Below, in pieces: positions 23,564 through 30,722 of a DNA stretch of 64,000 bases. The position numbers and the translations under genes are program-made. The first letter of the stretch is position 1, and every line of letters starts with the position of its first letter. Location: contig NZ_JOGR01000002.1 in NCBI RefSeq assembly GCF_000719515.1, forward strand, positions 248,001 to 312,000, given 5' to 3'. Under the pieces are notes generated by a model, which saw only the letters and a program-made list of their open reading frames with translations, made no database searches and was not told where the DNA came from. The DNA is from Glycomyces sp. NRRL B-16210 (GTDB taxonomy: Bacteria > Actinomycetota > Actinomycetes > Mycobacteriales > Micromonosporaceae).

Positions 23564-24421
23564 ATGATCGTCGTCACCGGAGCCACCGGCCAACTCGGCA
23601 CACTCGTGGTGGAGGGCCTGATCAACCAGGTCCCCGTCGAACAGATCGCCGTGGTCGCGCGCGACGCGGCGAAGGCCGCGCGCTTCGGCGAGCTCGGCGT
23701 CGAGGTCCGCGTGGGCGACTACGACGACCCCGCGAGCCTGGCCGACGCCTTCGGCCCGAACGAGAAGGTCCTGCTCATCTCCGGCAGCGAGGTCGGCAGG
23801 CGCGCCCCGCAGCACAAGGCCGTCATCGACGCCGCCAAGCGGGCGGGCGTCGCGCTCCTGGCCTACACCAGCATCCTCGGCGGCCCGGCCGCCGACTTCG
23901 AGCTGGCCCGCGAGCACCAGATCACCGAGCGGTACCTCATCGACTCGGGGCTGCCGTACGTGCTGCTGCGCAACGGCTGGTACCACGAGAACTACACCGG
24001 GAACCTGGCCGAGGCCGTCGCCGCCGGCGCGCTCACCACCAGCACCGGTCCCGGCGCGCGCGTCGCCAGCGCCGCCCGGTCCGACTTCGCGGCCGCGGCG
24101 GTCGCGGTGCTCACCACCGAGGGCCACGCGAACCGCGAGTACGAGCTCAGCGGCGACGAGGCCTGGACCTTCGACGAGTTCGCGGCCGAGGCCGCGCGCC
24201 AGACCGGCGGGGACTTCAAGGTCAACCGCATCTCGGGGGAGGAGCTGCGGGGCATCCTCACCGGCCAGGGCGTGCCCGACCCGATCGCGGCGATCCTGGT
24301 GGGCGTGGACGTGGCCATCACCGAGGGCCTGCTCGCGACGCGGACCGGCGATCTGGCCGCCCTCATCGGCCGCCCGACAGTGCCGGTGGCCGAGGCGATC
24401 GCCAAGGGCCTCAAGGCCTGA
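23564..24421 (+). CDS. QorB-like NAD(P)H:quinone oxidoreductase (NmrA family)
   Basis: 285 residues; AAGGAG at 23551-23556 precedes ATG 23564. Rossmann motif IVVTGATGQLGTLVVEGL; then QIAVVARDAAKAARF, VRVGDYDDPASLADAF, KVLLISGSEVGRRAPQHKAV and YTSILGGPAADFELAREHQ. These follow E. coli QorB (YtfG) closely in order and spacing. The C-terminus carries GWYHENYTGNLAEAV and WTFDEFAAEAARQTG. It is expected to reduce quinones with NADPH in the cytosol. Divergent from the HxlR regulator that likely represses it. Confidence 0.92.
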   Translation: MIVVTGATGQLGTLVVEGLINQVPVEQIAVVARDAAKAARFGELGVEVRVGDYDDPASLADAFGPNEKVLLISGSEVGRRAPQHKAVIDAAKRAGVALLAYTSILGGPAADFELAREHQITERYLIDSGLPYVLLRNGWYHENYTGNLAEAVAAGALTTSTGPGARVASAARSDFAAAAVAVLTTEGHANREYELSGDEAWTFDEFAAEAARQTGGDFKVNRISGEELRGILTGQGVPDPIAAILVGVDVAITEGLLATRTGDLAALIGRPTVPVAEAIAKGLKA

Positions 24422-24438
24422 GACCTGTGCACATGCGT

Positions 24439-24465
24439 GGCCCGCGGGGAGTGCCCCCGCGGGCC
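24439..24465. terminator. Bidirectional hairpin terminator
   Basis: GGCCCGCGGGG (24439-24449) and CCCCGCGGGCC (24455-24465), perfect 11-bp stem with loop AGTGC, between the convergent genes ending at 24421 and 24493. Confidence 0.75.
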
Positions 24466-24492
24466 GCGCACTGGTTTCCTTGCGTGTCAAGC

Positions 24493-25320
24493 CTATGGGC
24501 GGGAACGGAACTCGTCGGCGTGCTCGCGGGCCCACTGCGCGAAGGTCCGCGCGGGCCTGCCGGTGACGCGTTCGACGAGCCCGGACGGCTCGGCCGTCCA
24601 TGCTGGAGGGTTCGCCCGCCAGCCCAGGACGTAGTCGATCGCCTCGTCGGGCATTCCCATGGCGCGCATCCGTTCCCGGCCCTGCTCCTCGCTCAAGGCC
24701 TCGAACCGCAGTTCGCGGCCGATTGCCTCGCCGATGGCGGCGACCTGGTCGGGGACGGTGAGCGCTTCGGGCCCGGTGAGCAGGTACGACTGCCCGGCGT
24801 GCTCGCCGGTGGTCAGCGCGGCCGCGCCGACGGCGGCGATGTCGGCCGGGTGCGTCGGCGCGTGGGCGATGTGCCCGAACGGTTCGCTGACCACGCCTTC
24901 GGCGCGGATCTCCTCGGCCCACGTGACGGCGTTCGACATGAACTCCCCGGGCTGGAGGTGCGTCCACTCCAGACCGCTCGCCTCCACGGCCTCCTCGACC
25001 GGCCCCCGGTAGCCGTTCCACAGTGTCGTCACCCGCCGCACCCCGGCTTTGACGGCCGCGGCGGCGATCTCGGCGCTGTTGGGCAGCGTCTCGTTGGACG
25101 AGCCGAGGGCCGTCAGCAGGTGCAGTCCGGTGACGCCTTCGAGCGCGGCCTCGATCGCGGCGAGGTCGGTGAGGTCGGCGGCGACGGTCTCGACCCCGCC
25201 GGGGAAGCGGCCCGCGCTCGGGTCCCGCGCCAGGGCCCTGACCGGATGCCCGCCGGCGGCCAACTGCCCCACCAGGTGTCGGCCCACGTTGCCCGTCGCG
25301 CCGGTGATCAGGATCGTCAT
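24493..25320 (-). CDS. NmrA-family NAD(P)-binding protein
   Basis: 275 residues from ATG 25320. It starts TILITGATGNVGRHLVGQL (GxxGxxG), then VRALARDPSAGRFPGGV, VAADLTDLAAIEAALEGV and HLLTALGSS. The centre has WNGYRGPVEEAVEASGLEWT and QPGEFMSNAVTWAEEIR; the tail PARTFAQWAREHADEF is typical of actinobacterial NmrA-like reductases. The paralog at 38825-39640 has the same ending plan (RPPVAFATWAERNAAAF). No Tyr-x3-Lys. Probable NAD(P)H-dependent reductase or redox sensor; substrate unknown. Its own regulator is not adjacent. Confidence 0.9.
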   Translation of the reverse strand: MTILITGATGNVGRHLVGQLAAGGHPVRALARDPSAGRFPGGVETVAADLTDLAAIEAALEGVTGLHLLTALGSSNETLPNSAEIAAAAVKAGVRRVTTLWNGYRGPVEEAVEASGLEWTHLQPGEFMSNAVTWAEEIRAEGVVSEPFGHIAHAPTHPADIAAVGAAALTTGEHAGQSYLLTGPEALTVPDQVAAIGEAIGRELRFEALSEEQGRERMRAMGMPDEAIDYVLGWRANPPAWTAEPSGLVERVTGRPARTFAQWAREHADEFRSRP

Positions 25321-25492
25321 CGGTGTTCCTCCTCGGATCGGCCGGGGCGCGGACGCGACCCGGCGGCCTTTCCCAGGCTAGGAACGAAAGGGCGAGCCGG
25401 CATCGGTCGTTCGCCGCAGTCGCGGCTACGTCGCTGGTCCTAAGACCGGCGGCGAATCCCAAGCACCGCTTGCGGTTTCGACCGGACGGGCA

Positions 25493-26029
25493 TCACGGCA
25501 CGACCATCTGGTTCGCGGCGTCGAGCTGCTCGCGCAGCCAGGCCCGCTCGGCGCGCCGCGTCGCCTTCGCCGTGACCAGGATGCCCCTGCGGTACGGGTC
25601 GCCGATCTCGGCCTCGCGCAACGGACGCGAACCCTCCGAGAACAGGTTCACCGGCCGGTCGAGGAACTCCAGGCGCCGCCGCAGCACCGCCCGCCGCTGC
25701 GCCTCGTCCGGCAGGTGCGACAGGAACGCGAGCACCACGGTGAACCTGCCCCCGTCGGTGATGTCGTGACCGTCCGCCTCGCTCAGGCGCTGCCGCAGCC
25801 GCCGCTGACCGGAGTCGGTGAGCCGCAAGGTCCCCCGTCCCGCGCCCGCGCGGCCCCGGCCGAACTCACGGTCGAGCGCGCCCGCCGACACCAGCCGGTC
25901 GATGGCCGGATAGACCGTGCCGTCGCTGAAGGTCCGGGCGTATCCGTGCAGTTGAGACATCTTGCGGCGCAACTCGTACCCGTGCAGCGGCCCTTCCGCG
26001 AGGAAACCCAGGATCATCAGTTCGATCAC
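25493..26029 (-). CDS. PadR-family transcriptional regulator
   Basis: 178 residues. N-terminal PadR winged helix: MIELMILGFLAEGPLHGYEL, RTFSDGTVYPAIDRLVSAG, and wing GRGTLRLTDSGQRRL. The C-terminal Vir_C/PadR helical domain (VVLAFLSHLPDEAQRRAVL, RRAERAWLREQLDAANQM) serves dimerisation. It is divergent from the OpuC-type transporter operon. A perfect 29-bp palindrome 6 bases upstream of its start (26036-26064) is almost certainly its operator, giving autorepression and control of the transporter. The effector is unknown. Confidence 0.93.
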   Translation of the reverse strand: MIELMILGFLAEGPLHGYELRRKMSQLHGYARTFSDGTVYPAIDRLVSAGALDREFGRGRAGAGRGTLRLTDSGQRRLRQRLSEADGHDITDGGRFTVVLAFLSHLPDEAQRRAVLRRRLEFLDRPVNLFSEGSRPLREAEIGDPYRRGILVTAKATRRAERAWLREQLDAANQMVVP

Positions 26030-26035
26030 AGGGCT

Positions 26036-26064
26036 ATTCTATACCTCGAAACGAGGTATAGAAT
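26036..26064. promoter_or_regulatory. 29-bp perfect palindrome, PadR operator
   Basis: ATTCTATACCTCG (26036-26048), AAA, CGAGGTATAGAAT (26052-26064). AT-rich in a GC-rich setting and centred between the divergent PadR and transporter genes; it also supplies TATAGAAT-like -10 sequences in both directions. Confidence 0.88.
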
Positions 26065-26106
26065 ATTGTCCGTTCGCGCTTCCATCGAATGCATCGGGAT
26101 GTCTCA

Positions 26107-26919
26107 GTGATCGAGTTCGCGTCGGTGTCGAAGACCTATCCGGGCCCCACCACGGCCGTCTCCGATTTCTCGCTGACCGTGCCCTCACACCGCACGGTAG
26201 TCCTCGTCGGGTCCTCCGGGTCCGGAAAGTCGACATTGATGCGCATGGTCAACCGCATGGTCGAACCCACCTCCGGAGCCGTGCTCATCGACGGCGAGGA
26301 CGTGCGCGACAGCGACGCGGTAGCCCTGCGCCGCTCCATCGGCTACGTCCTCCAGAACGGCGGCCTCATGCCCCATTGGACGGTCCTCGACAACGTCGCC
26401 ACCGTGCCCGTCCTCACCGGCACCCCCAAGAAGCGGGCCCGCGCCGCCGCCATGGAACTGCTCGAACGCGTCGGCCTCGACCCCGCCATGGGCCGGCGCT
26501 ACCCCGCCCAGCTCTCCGGCGGCCAGCAGCAGCGCGTCGGCGTCGCCCGCGCACTCGCCATGGACCCCAACATCCTGCTCATGGACGAGCCCTTCGGCGC
26601 CGTCGACCCCATCATGCGCCGCGAACTCCAAGAAGAACTCCTGCGCCTCCAGACCGACCTGCGCAAGACCATCGTCTTCGTCACCCACGACGTCGACGAG
26701 GCCTTCCTCCTCGGCGACGAGGTCGTCGTCCTGCGCGAACAAGGCCAGATCGCCCAGCAGGGCACCCCCGCCGAGATCCTCGGCTCGCCCGCCGACGACT
26801 TCGTGCGCGGCTTCATCGGCGCCGACCGCGGCGACCGCACCCTCACCACCACCGAAATCGACGGCCGCACCATCGCCGTCGACGGCACCGGCCGCCCCGT
26901 GGGGGTCCTCGCCCCGTGA
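26107..26919 (+). CDS. Glycine betaine/choline/proline ABC transporter ATP-binding protein (OpuCA-like)
   Basis: 270 residues from GTG 26107, which gives the family's usual VIEFASVSKTYPG start; ATG 26089 is an alternative. Walker A GSSGSGKST (residues 35-43), Q-loop YVLQNGGLMPHWTV, signature LSGGQQQR, Walker B ILLMDEPFGAVD and the H-loop FVTHDVDEAFLLGD. The C-terminal segment (RGDRTLTTTEIDGRT) lacks the paired CBS domains of classical OpuCA/OpuAA, so osmotic gating may be absent. First gene of a four-gene operon with 4-base overlaps; energises import of osmoprotectants. Controlled by PadR from the upstream palindrome (inferred). Confidence 0.93.
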   Translation: MIEFASVSKTYPGPTTAVSDFSLTVPSHRTVVLVGSSGSGKSTLMRMVNRMVEPTSGAVLIDGEDVRDSDAVALRRSIGYVLQNGGLMPHWTVLDNVATVPVLTGTPKKRARAAAMELLERVGLDPAMGRRYPAQLSGGQQQRVGVARALAMDPNILLMDEPFGAVDPIMRRELQEELLRLQTDLRKTIVFVTHDVDEAFLLGDEVVVLREQGQIAQQGTPAEILGSPADDFVRGFIGADRGDRTLTTTEIDGRTIAVDGTGRPVGVLAP

Positions 26920-27578
26920 ACTGGCTGAACGCGAACTGGCCGCAGGTCGTCGACCTCGCCGGCGACCACCTGGCGCTGAGCGTGCCCGCGATCCTCGCGA
27001 GCGTCCTCATCGCCGTCCCGATCGGACGACTCGCCTACCGCCGCCCCAGAATCGGCGGGCCGCTCCTCGGCGCCGCCGCCCTCATGTACGCGATCCCGGC
27101 CCTGCCGCTGCTCATCATCATCCCCGCGATCCTCGGCATCCCGCTGCGCTCGGCCGCGACCATGATCGTCGCCCTCACCGTCTACGGCGTCGCCCTCCTC
27201 GTGCGCACCGCCGCCGACGCCTTCGGCTCAGTGGACGCCCGCGTGCGCGAAGCCGCCGTCGCCGTAGGCCACTCGCCCCGCAGCGTCTTCTGGCGCGTCG
27301 ACCTCCCCCTGTCGATACCCGTGCTCCTGTCCGGCGTCCGCGTCGTCACCGTCAGCACCGTCAGCCTGGTGACCATCGGCGCGCTCATCGGCGTGCCGAG
27401 CCTCGGCTCCCTCCTCACCGACGGCTTCCAGAGAGGCATCGCCGCCGAAGTCGCCACCGGCGTCATCGTCACGATCCTCCTCGCGCTCCTGCTCGACGCA
27501 CTGCTGCTCGCCGCGGGCCGCGCGGTCACCCCGTGGACCCGCAACCCGCGCGTCCGGATCACGGAGGGCACGGCATGA
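26916..27578 (+). CDS. Osmoprotectant ABC transporter permease (OpuCB-like)
   Basis: 220 residues. GTG 26916 overlaps the preceding stop by four bases. About five to six membrane helices: LALSVPAILASVLIAVPIG; LLGAAALMYAIPALPLLIII; AATMIVALTVYGVALLV; SVSLVTIGALIGVPSLG (in VSTVSLVTIGALIG); GVIVTILLALLLDALLL. The cytoplasmic coupling loop REAAVAVGHSPRSVFWRVDLPL is the EAA motif of binding-protein-dependent permeases. It pairs with the second permease downstream to form the channel. Confidence 0.92.
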   Translation: MNWLNANWPQVVDLAGDHLALSVPAILASVLIAVPIGRLAYRRPRIGGPLLGAAALMYAIPALPLLIIIPAILGIPLRSAATMIVALTVYGVALLVRTAADAFGSVDARVREAAVAVGHSPRSVFWRVDLPLSIPVLLSGVRVVTVSTVSLVTIGALIGVPSLGSLLTDGFQRGIAAEVATGVIVTILLALLLDALLLAAGRAVTPWTRNPRVRITEGTA

Positions 27579-28294
27579 GCCTCTTCGTCGATGCCCTCGC
27601 ATGGCTGACCGACCCCGCCCACTGGACCGGCGACGGCGGCGTCCCCACCCGCGTCCTCCAGCACCTCGCCATCACCGGCGCCGTCGTCGGCATCAGCGCC
27701 GCGATCGCCCTCCCCGCCGGCATCCTCATCGGACACACCAGGAAAGGCTCCGGCGCCGTCGGCGCCCTCACCGGCGCGGCCCGCGCGATCCCCACCCTCG
27801 GCCTGCTGACGATCTTCGGCCTCGCCCTCGGCATCGGCCTCCTCGCCCCGATGCTCGCCCTCGTGGTCCTCGCGATCCCGTCCGTCCTCGCCGGCGCCTA
27901 CGCCGGCGTCCAAGCGGTCGACACCGCCACCACCGGCGCCGCCAAGGCCATCGGCATGAGCGCGCGCCAAGTGATCTTCCGCGTCGAACTGCCGCTCGCC
28001 TCGCCCGTGGTCATCGGCGGCCTGCGCGCGGCGACGCTCCAGGTCGTCGCCACCGCGACCCTCGCCGCCTACACCGCCGACTACGGCCTGGGCCGCTACC
28101 TGTTCGCGGGCCTCAAATCCCGCGACTACCCCGAGATGCTCGCCGGAGCGCTCCTGGTCGCCGTGCTCGCGCTCCTGCTCGAACTCGCGCTGGCCACCGC
28201 GCAGCGCCTCGCCACCACCCGACTCGCCGCACCCGGAAGAACCAGCGAAACCGCGACACGAAACGACACCACCCGAGAGAAGGAACCCGCATGA
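27575..28294 (+). CDS. Osmoprotectant ABC transporter permease (OpuCD-like)
   Basis: 239 residues. ATG 27575 overlaps the previous stop (ATGA). Helices include LAITGAVVGISAAIALPAGI, IPTLGLLTIFGLALGIGLL and APMLALVVLAIPSVLAGAYA. EAA loop GAAKAIGMSARQVIFRVELPL. The segment ATLAAYTADYGLGRYLFAGL is characteristic of the OpuC/ProW branch. The charged C-terminal tail (GRTSETATRNDTTREKEPA) has no known role. Second half of the membrane channel. Confidence 0.92.
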   Translation: MSLFVDALAWLTDPAHWTGDGGVPTRVLQHLAITGAVVGISAAIALPAGILIGHTRKGSGAVGALTGAARAIPTLGLLTIFGLALGIGLLAPMLALVVLAIPSVLAGAYAGVQAVDTATTGAAKAIGMSARQVIFRVELPLASPVVIGGLRAATLQVVATATLAAYTADYGLGRYLFAGLKSRDYPEMLAGALLVAVLALLLELALATAQRLATTRLAAPGRTSETATRNDTTREKEPA

Positions 28295-29193
28295 AGCGCC
28301 GTACCAAGACCCTGACGTCCGCCGCGCTGCTCGTCGGCTCGCTCGCGCTCACCGGCTGCGGCGGCGACCCGCTCTCCAGCGGGGACGGCGACGGGGACGA
28401 CATCGTGATCGGCTCGCAGGACTACTACTCCAGCGAGATCATCGCCGAGATCTACGCGCAGGCGCTCGAAGCGGAGGACTTCGGCGTGGACCGCCAGTTC
28501 CGCATCGGGCAGCGCGAAGCCTACCTCCCCGAACTCGAGGAGGGCACGATCGACCTGTTCCCCGAGTACACCGGCCCGCTGCTCCAATACTGGGTCGCCG
28601 ACACCGAGGCGCGCCTGAGCGAGGACGTGTACGCCGAGCTGGAGGCGTCCGTCCCCGACGGGCTCCGCGTGCTCGACCAGTCGCCCGCCACCGACCAGGA
28701 CTCCTACACCGTGACCCAGGCCTTCGCCGACGAGTGGAGCCTGACCACGATCGACGACCTCGCGAACGTGACCGTGCCGATGACCATGGGCGCCAACTCG
28801 GAGGCCGAGAACCGCCCGAACGGGCCGCAGGGGCTGCTCGACGCCTACGGCGTCGAGGTCGGATTCACCCCGATCGAGGACGGCGGCGGCCCGCTCACGG
28901 TCGCGGCGCTCACCGACGACGACATCCAGCTCGCCATCATCTACACCGCCGACCCCTCGGTCGCCGCGAACGACCTGGTCTCCCTTGAGGACACCAAGGG
29001 CCTCTTCCTCGCCTCGCACGTGGTGCCGCTCGCCAGCGACAATGTGGACGAGGCCGCCGCGCGGGTCATCAACGCCGTCAGCGCTGCGATGACCGCCGAG
29101 GACCTCCTCGAACTCAACTCCCGCAGTGTGAACGAGGAGCTTCCGGCCGCCACCATCGCGACCGACTGGCTCAGCGAGAAGGGCCTCGACTAG
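28291..29193 (+). CDS. Osmoprotectant-binding lipoprotein (OpuCC/OpuAC type)
   Basis: 300 residues; ATG 28291 overlaps the previous stop. Lipobox LTGC (Cys about 23), then an acidic spacer. The binding protein domain begins IVIGSQDYYSSEIIAEIYAQ and includes EEGTIDLFPEYTGPLLQYW, DQDSYTVTQAFADEW, PQGLLDAYGVEVGF and ASHVVPLASDNVDEAAARV, the layout of OpuAC family proteins for choline, betaine or related quaternary amines. The exact ligand needs structural comparison of the aromatic cage. Last gene of the operon; a strong bidirectional hairpin follows. Confidence 0.93.
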   Translation: MKRRTKTLTSAALLVGSLALTGCGGDPLSSGDGDGDDIVIGSQDYYSSEIIAEIYAQALEAEDFGVDRQFRIGQREAYLPELEEGTIDLFPEYTGPLLQYWVADTEARLSEDVYAELEASVPDGLRVLDQSPATDQDSYTVTQAFADEWSLTTIDDLANVTVPMTMGANSEAENRPNGPQGLLDAYGVEVGFTPIEDGGGPLTVAALTDDDIQLAIIYTADPSVAANDLVSLEDTKGLFLASHVVPLASDNVDEAAARVINAVSAAMTAEDLLELNSRSVNEELPAATIATDWLSEKGLD

Positions 29194-29204
29194 CAACCGA
29201 CCGC

Positions 29205-29242
29205 CTCGGGGCCGCCGCACCTCCTGGTGCGGCGGCCCCGAG
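29205..29242. terminator. Bidirectional terminator, 16-bp stem
   Basis: CTCGGGGCCGCCGCAC (29205-29220), loop CTCCTG, GTGCGGCGGCCCCGAG (29227-29242). Perfect pairing; sits between the convergent transporter operon and the aldo/keto reductase gene. Confidence 0.88.
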
Positions 29243-29246
29243 CCGT

Positions 29247-30107
29247 TCAGCGGCCGATCGCGTCCAGCTCCGCGAGGTCCGCATCGGACAGTTCCAGTCC
29301 GGCGCCGGCGACGTTCTCGCGCAGGTGCGCGACCGAGGACGTGCCGGGGATCAGCAGGACGTTCGGCGAGCGGTGCAGTAGCCACGCCAAGGCCACCGAC
29401 ATCGGGGCCGCCTCCAGCCGCGCGGCGACCGCCGACAGCGCGGAGGACTGAAGCGGGCTGAAGCCTCCGAGCGGGAAGAACGGCACGTAGGCGATCTGCT
29501 CGGCGGCGAGCGCGTCGATCAGCTCGTCGTCGCCGCGGTTGGCGAGGTTGTACAGGTTCTGCACGCACACGATCGGCGCGATGCCCTGGGCCTCGGCGAC
29601 CTGCTCGGCGGTGGCGTTGCTCAGACCCAGGTGGCGGATGCGGCCTTCCTGCCGCAGTTCGGCGAGCGTCGTGAACGCTTCGGCGATCGACTCGGCCCGC
29701 GGCCCCTCGGCGTCGCCGAGGCGCAGGTTCACCAGGTCCAGGACGTCGAGCCCGAGCGATTCGAGGTTCTCCTCCACCTGTCGGCGCAGCTGGTCCGGTT
29801 GCCGCGCCGTGGGCCATCCGCCCTGCTCGTCGCGCTGCGCGCCGACCTTCGTGACGACGTGCAGCGTCTCGGGGTACGGGTGCAGCGCCTCGCGGATCAA
29901 TCGGTTGGTGACGCGTGGTCCGTAGGCGTCGCTGGTGTCGATGTGGGTGATCCCGAGGTCGACGGCCTCGCGCAGGACCTTGATCGCGCCGTCGTGGTCG
30001 GCGGGCGGTCCCATGACCCAGGGGCCGGCGAGTTGCATGGCGCCGTAGCCGAAGCGGGAGACGGTCAGATCGCCGAGCGTCCAGGTGCCGCCGGGAAGCG
30101 AGTGCAT
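29247..30107 (-). CDS. Aldo/keto reductase
   Basis: 286 residues from ATG 30107. VSRFGYGAMQLAGPWVMG, then ITHIDTSDAYGPRVTNRL (catalytic Asp, Tyr), LHVVTKVGAQRDEQGG (Lys), LDVLDLVNLRLGD, RIRHLGLSNATAEQ, VQNLYNLANRGDDEL and VLLIPGTSSVAHLREN (cofactor segment). This is the YdhF/oxidoreductase-type AKR plan common in actinobacteria. The gene is divergent from an HxlR regulator across 121 bases with two palindromes. Likely NADPH-dependent carbonyl reductase in electrophile stress; substrate unknown. Confidence 0.94.
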   Translation of the reverse strand: MHSLPGGTWTLGDLTVSRFGYGAMQLAGPWVMGPPADHDGAIKVLREAVDLGITHIDTSDAYGPRVTNRLIREALHPYPETLHVVTKVGAQRDEQGGWPTARQPDQLRRQVEENLESLGLDVLDLVNLRLGDAEGPRAESIAEAFTTLAELRQEGRIRHLGLSNATAEQVAEAQGIAPIVCVQNLYNLANRGDDELIDALAAEQIAYVPFFPLGGFSPLQSSALSAVAARLEAAPMSVALAWLLHRSPNVLLIPGTSSVAHLRENVAGAGLELSDADLAELDAIGR

Positions 30108-30157
30108 GCGAGTGCCTTTCGAGTGGTGGTATCTGTCAGTGCCTTCCTTCATAATGG

Positions 30158-30199
30158 TCGGGTAACTACCCGATGGGAAGTGGGCACTTCGAAGTGCCC
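30158..30199. promoter_or_regulatory. Two palindromes, HxlR operator candidates
   Basis: TCGGGTA-ac-TACCCGA (30158-30173) and the perfect 18-bp palindrome GGGCACTTCGAAGTGCCC (30182-30199) lie between the divergent aldo/keto reductase and HxlR genes. The core GCACTTCGAAGT recurs, slightly changed, at the other HxlR locus (39723-39736). Confidence 0.65.
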
Positions 30200-30228
30200 T
30201 GGTGACCCGCAGGTGACTGGAGTGCGCG

Positions 30229-30663
30229 ATGGCGACGAGGACGGCGGCCGAGAAGCGGGCCGAGGCGAAGACCGAGTACGACGCGTTCCTGGACGTCTGC
30301 CCGAGCCGCAAGCTGCTCGATCGGATCTCCGACAAGTGGGTGGCGCTGATCCTGTGCGCGCTCGGCGGCGGGGCCGACGCCGAGCGCCCCGGCGAGCCGA
30401 GGGCGATGCGCTTCTCGGAGCTGTCGCGGCAGCTCGCGGGCGTGAGCCAGAAGATGCTCACGCAGACGCTGCGCTCCCTGGAACGCGACGGGCTCCTCAC
30501 CCGCACCGTGACGCCCACAGTGCCGGTGACGGTCTCCTACGAGCTGACGGCGCTCGGTCTGTCCCTGCGCGATCTGATGCGGGGCCTCAAAGTCTGGGCC
30601 GAAGGGCACATGGACGAAGTGCTCGCCAACCGCGAAGCCCACGACGCCGCCAGCCCCAAATGA
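30229..30663 (+). CDS. HxlR-family transcriptional regulator
   Basis: 144 residues. AFLDVCPSRKLLDRISDKWVA holds the family's conserved cysteine (about Cys24) before the first helix; then ALILCALGGGADAERPGEPR (a longer loop than usual), MRFSELSRQLAGVSQKMLTQ, TLRSLERDGLL and wing PVTVSYELTALG. A single-cysteine HxlR divergent from an NADPH reductase points to a thiol-based electrophile sensor (inference). A hairpin follows at 30664-30696. Confidence 0.93.
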   Translation: MATRTAAEKRAEAKTEYDAFLDVCPSRKLLDRISDKWVALILCALGGGADAERPGEPRAMRFSELSRQLAGVSQKMLTQTLRSLERDGLLTRTVTPTVPVTVSYELTALGLSLRDLMRGLKVWAEGHMDEVLANREAHDAASPK

Positions 30664-30696
30664 ACGCGGTCCCCCTGCAATGCAAGGAGACCGCGT
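30664..30696. terminator. Hairpin after the HxlR gene
   Basis: ACGCGGTC (30664-30671) pairs with GACCGCGT (30689-30696); the interior can pair further (CCCTGCA/TGCAAGG, imperfect). Located between convergent genes ending at 30663 and 30723. Confidence 0.6.
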
Positions 30697-30722
30697 CCAA
30701 TCGACTGTCACTTATGCGGCGG

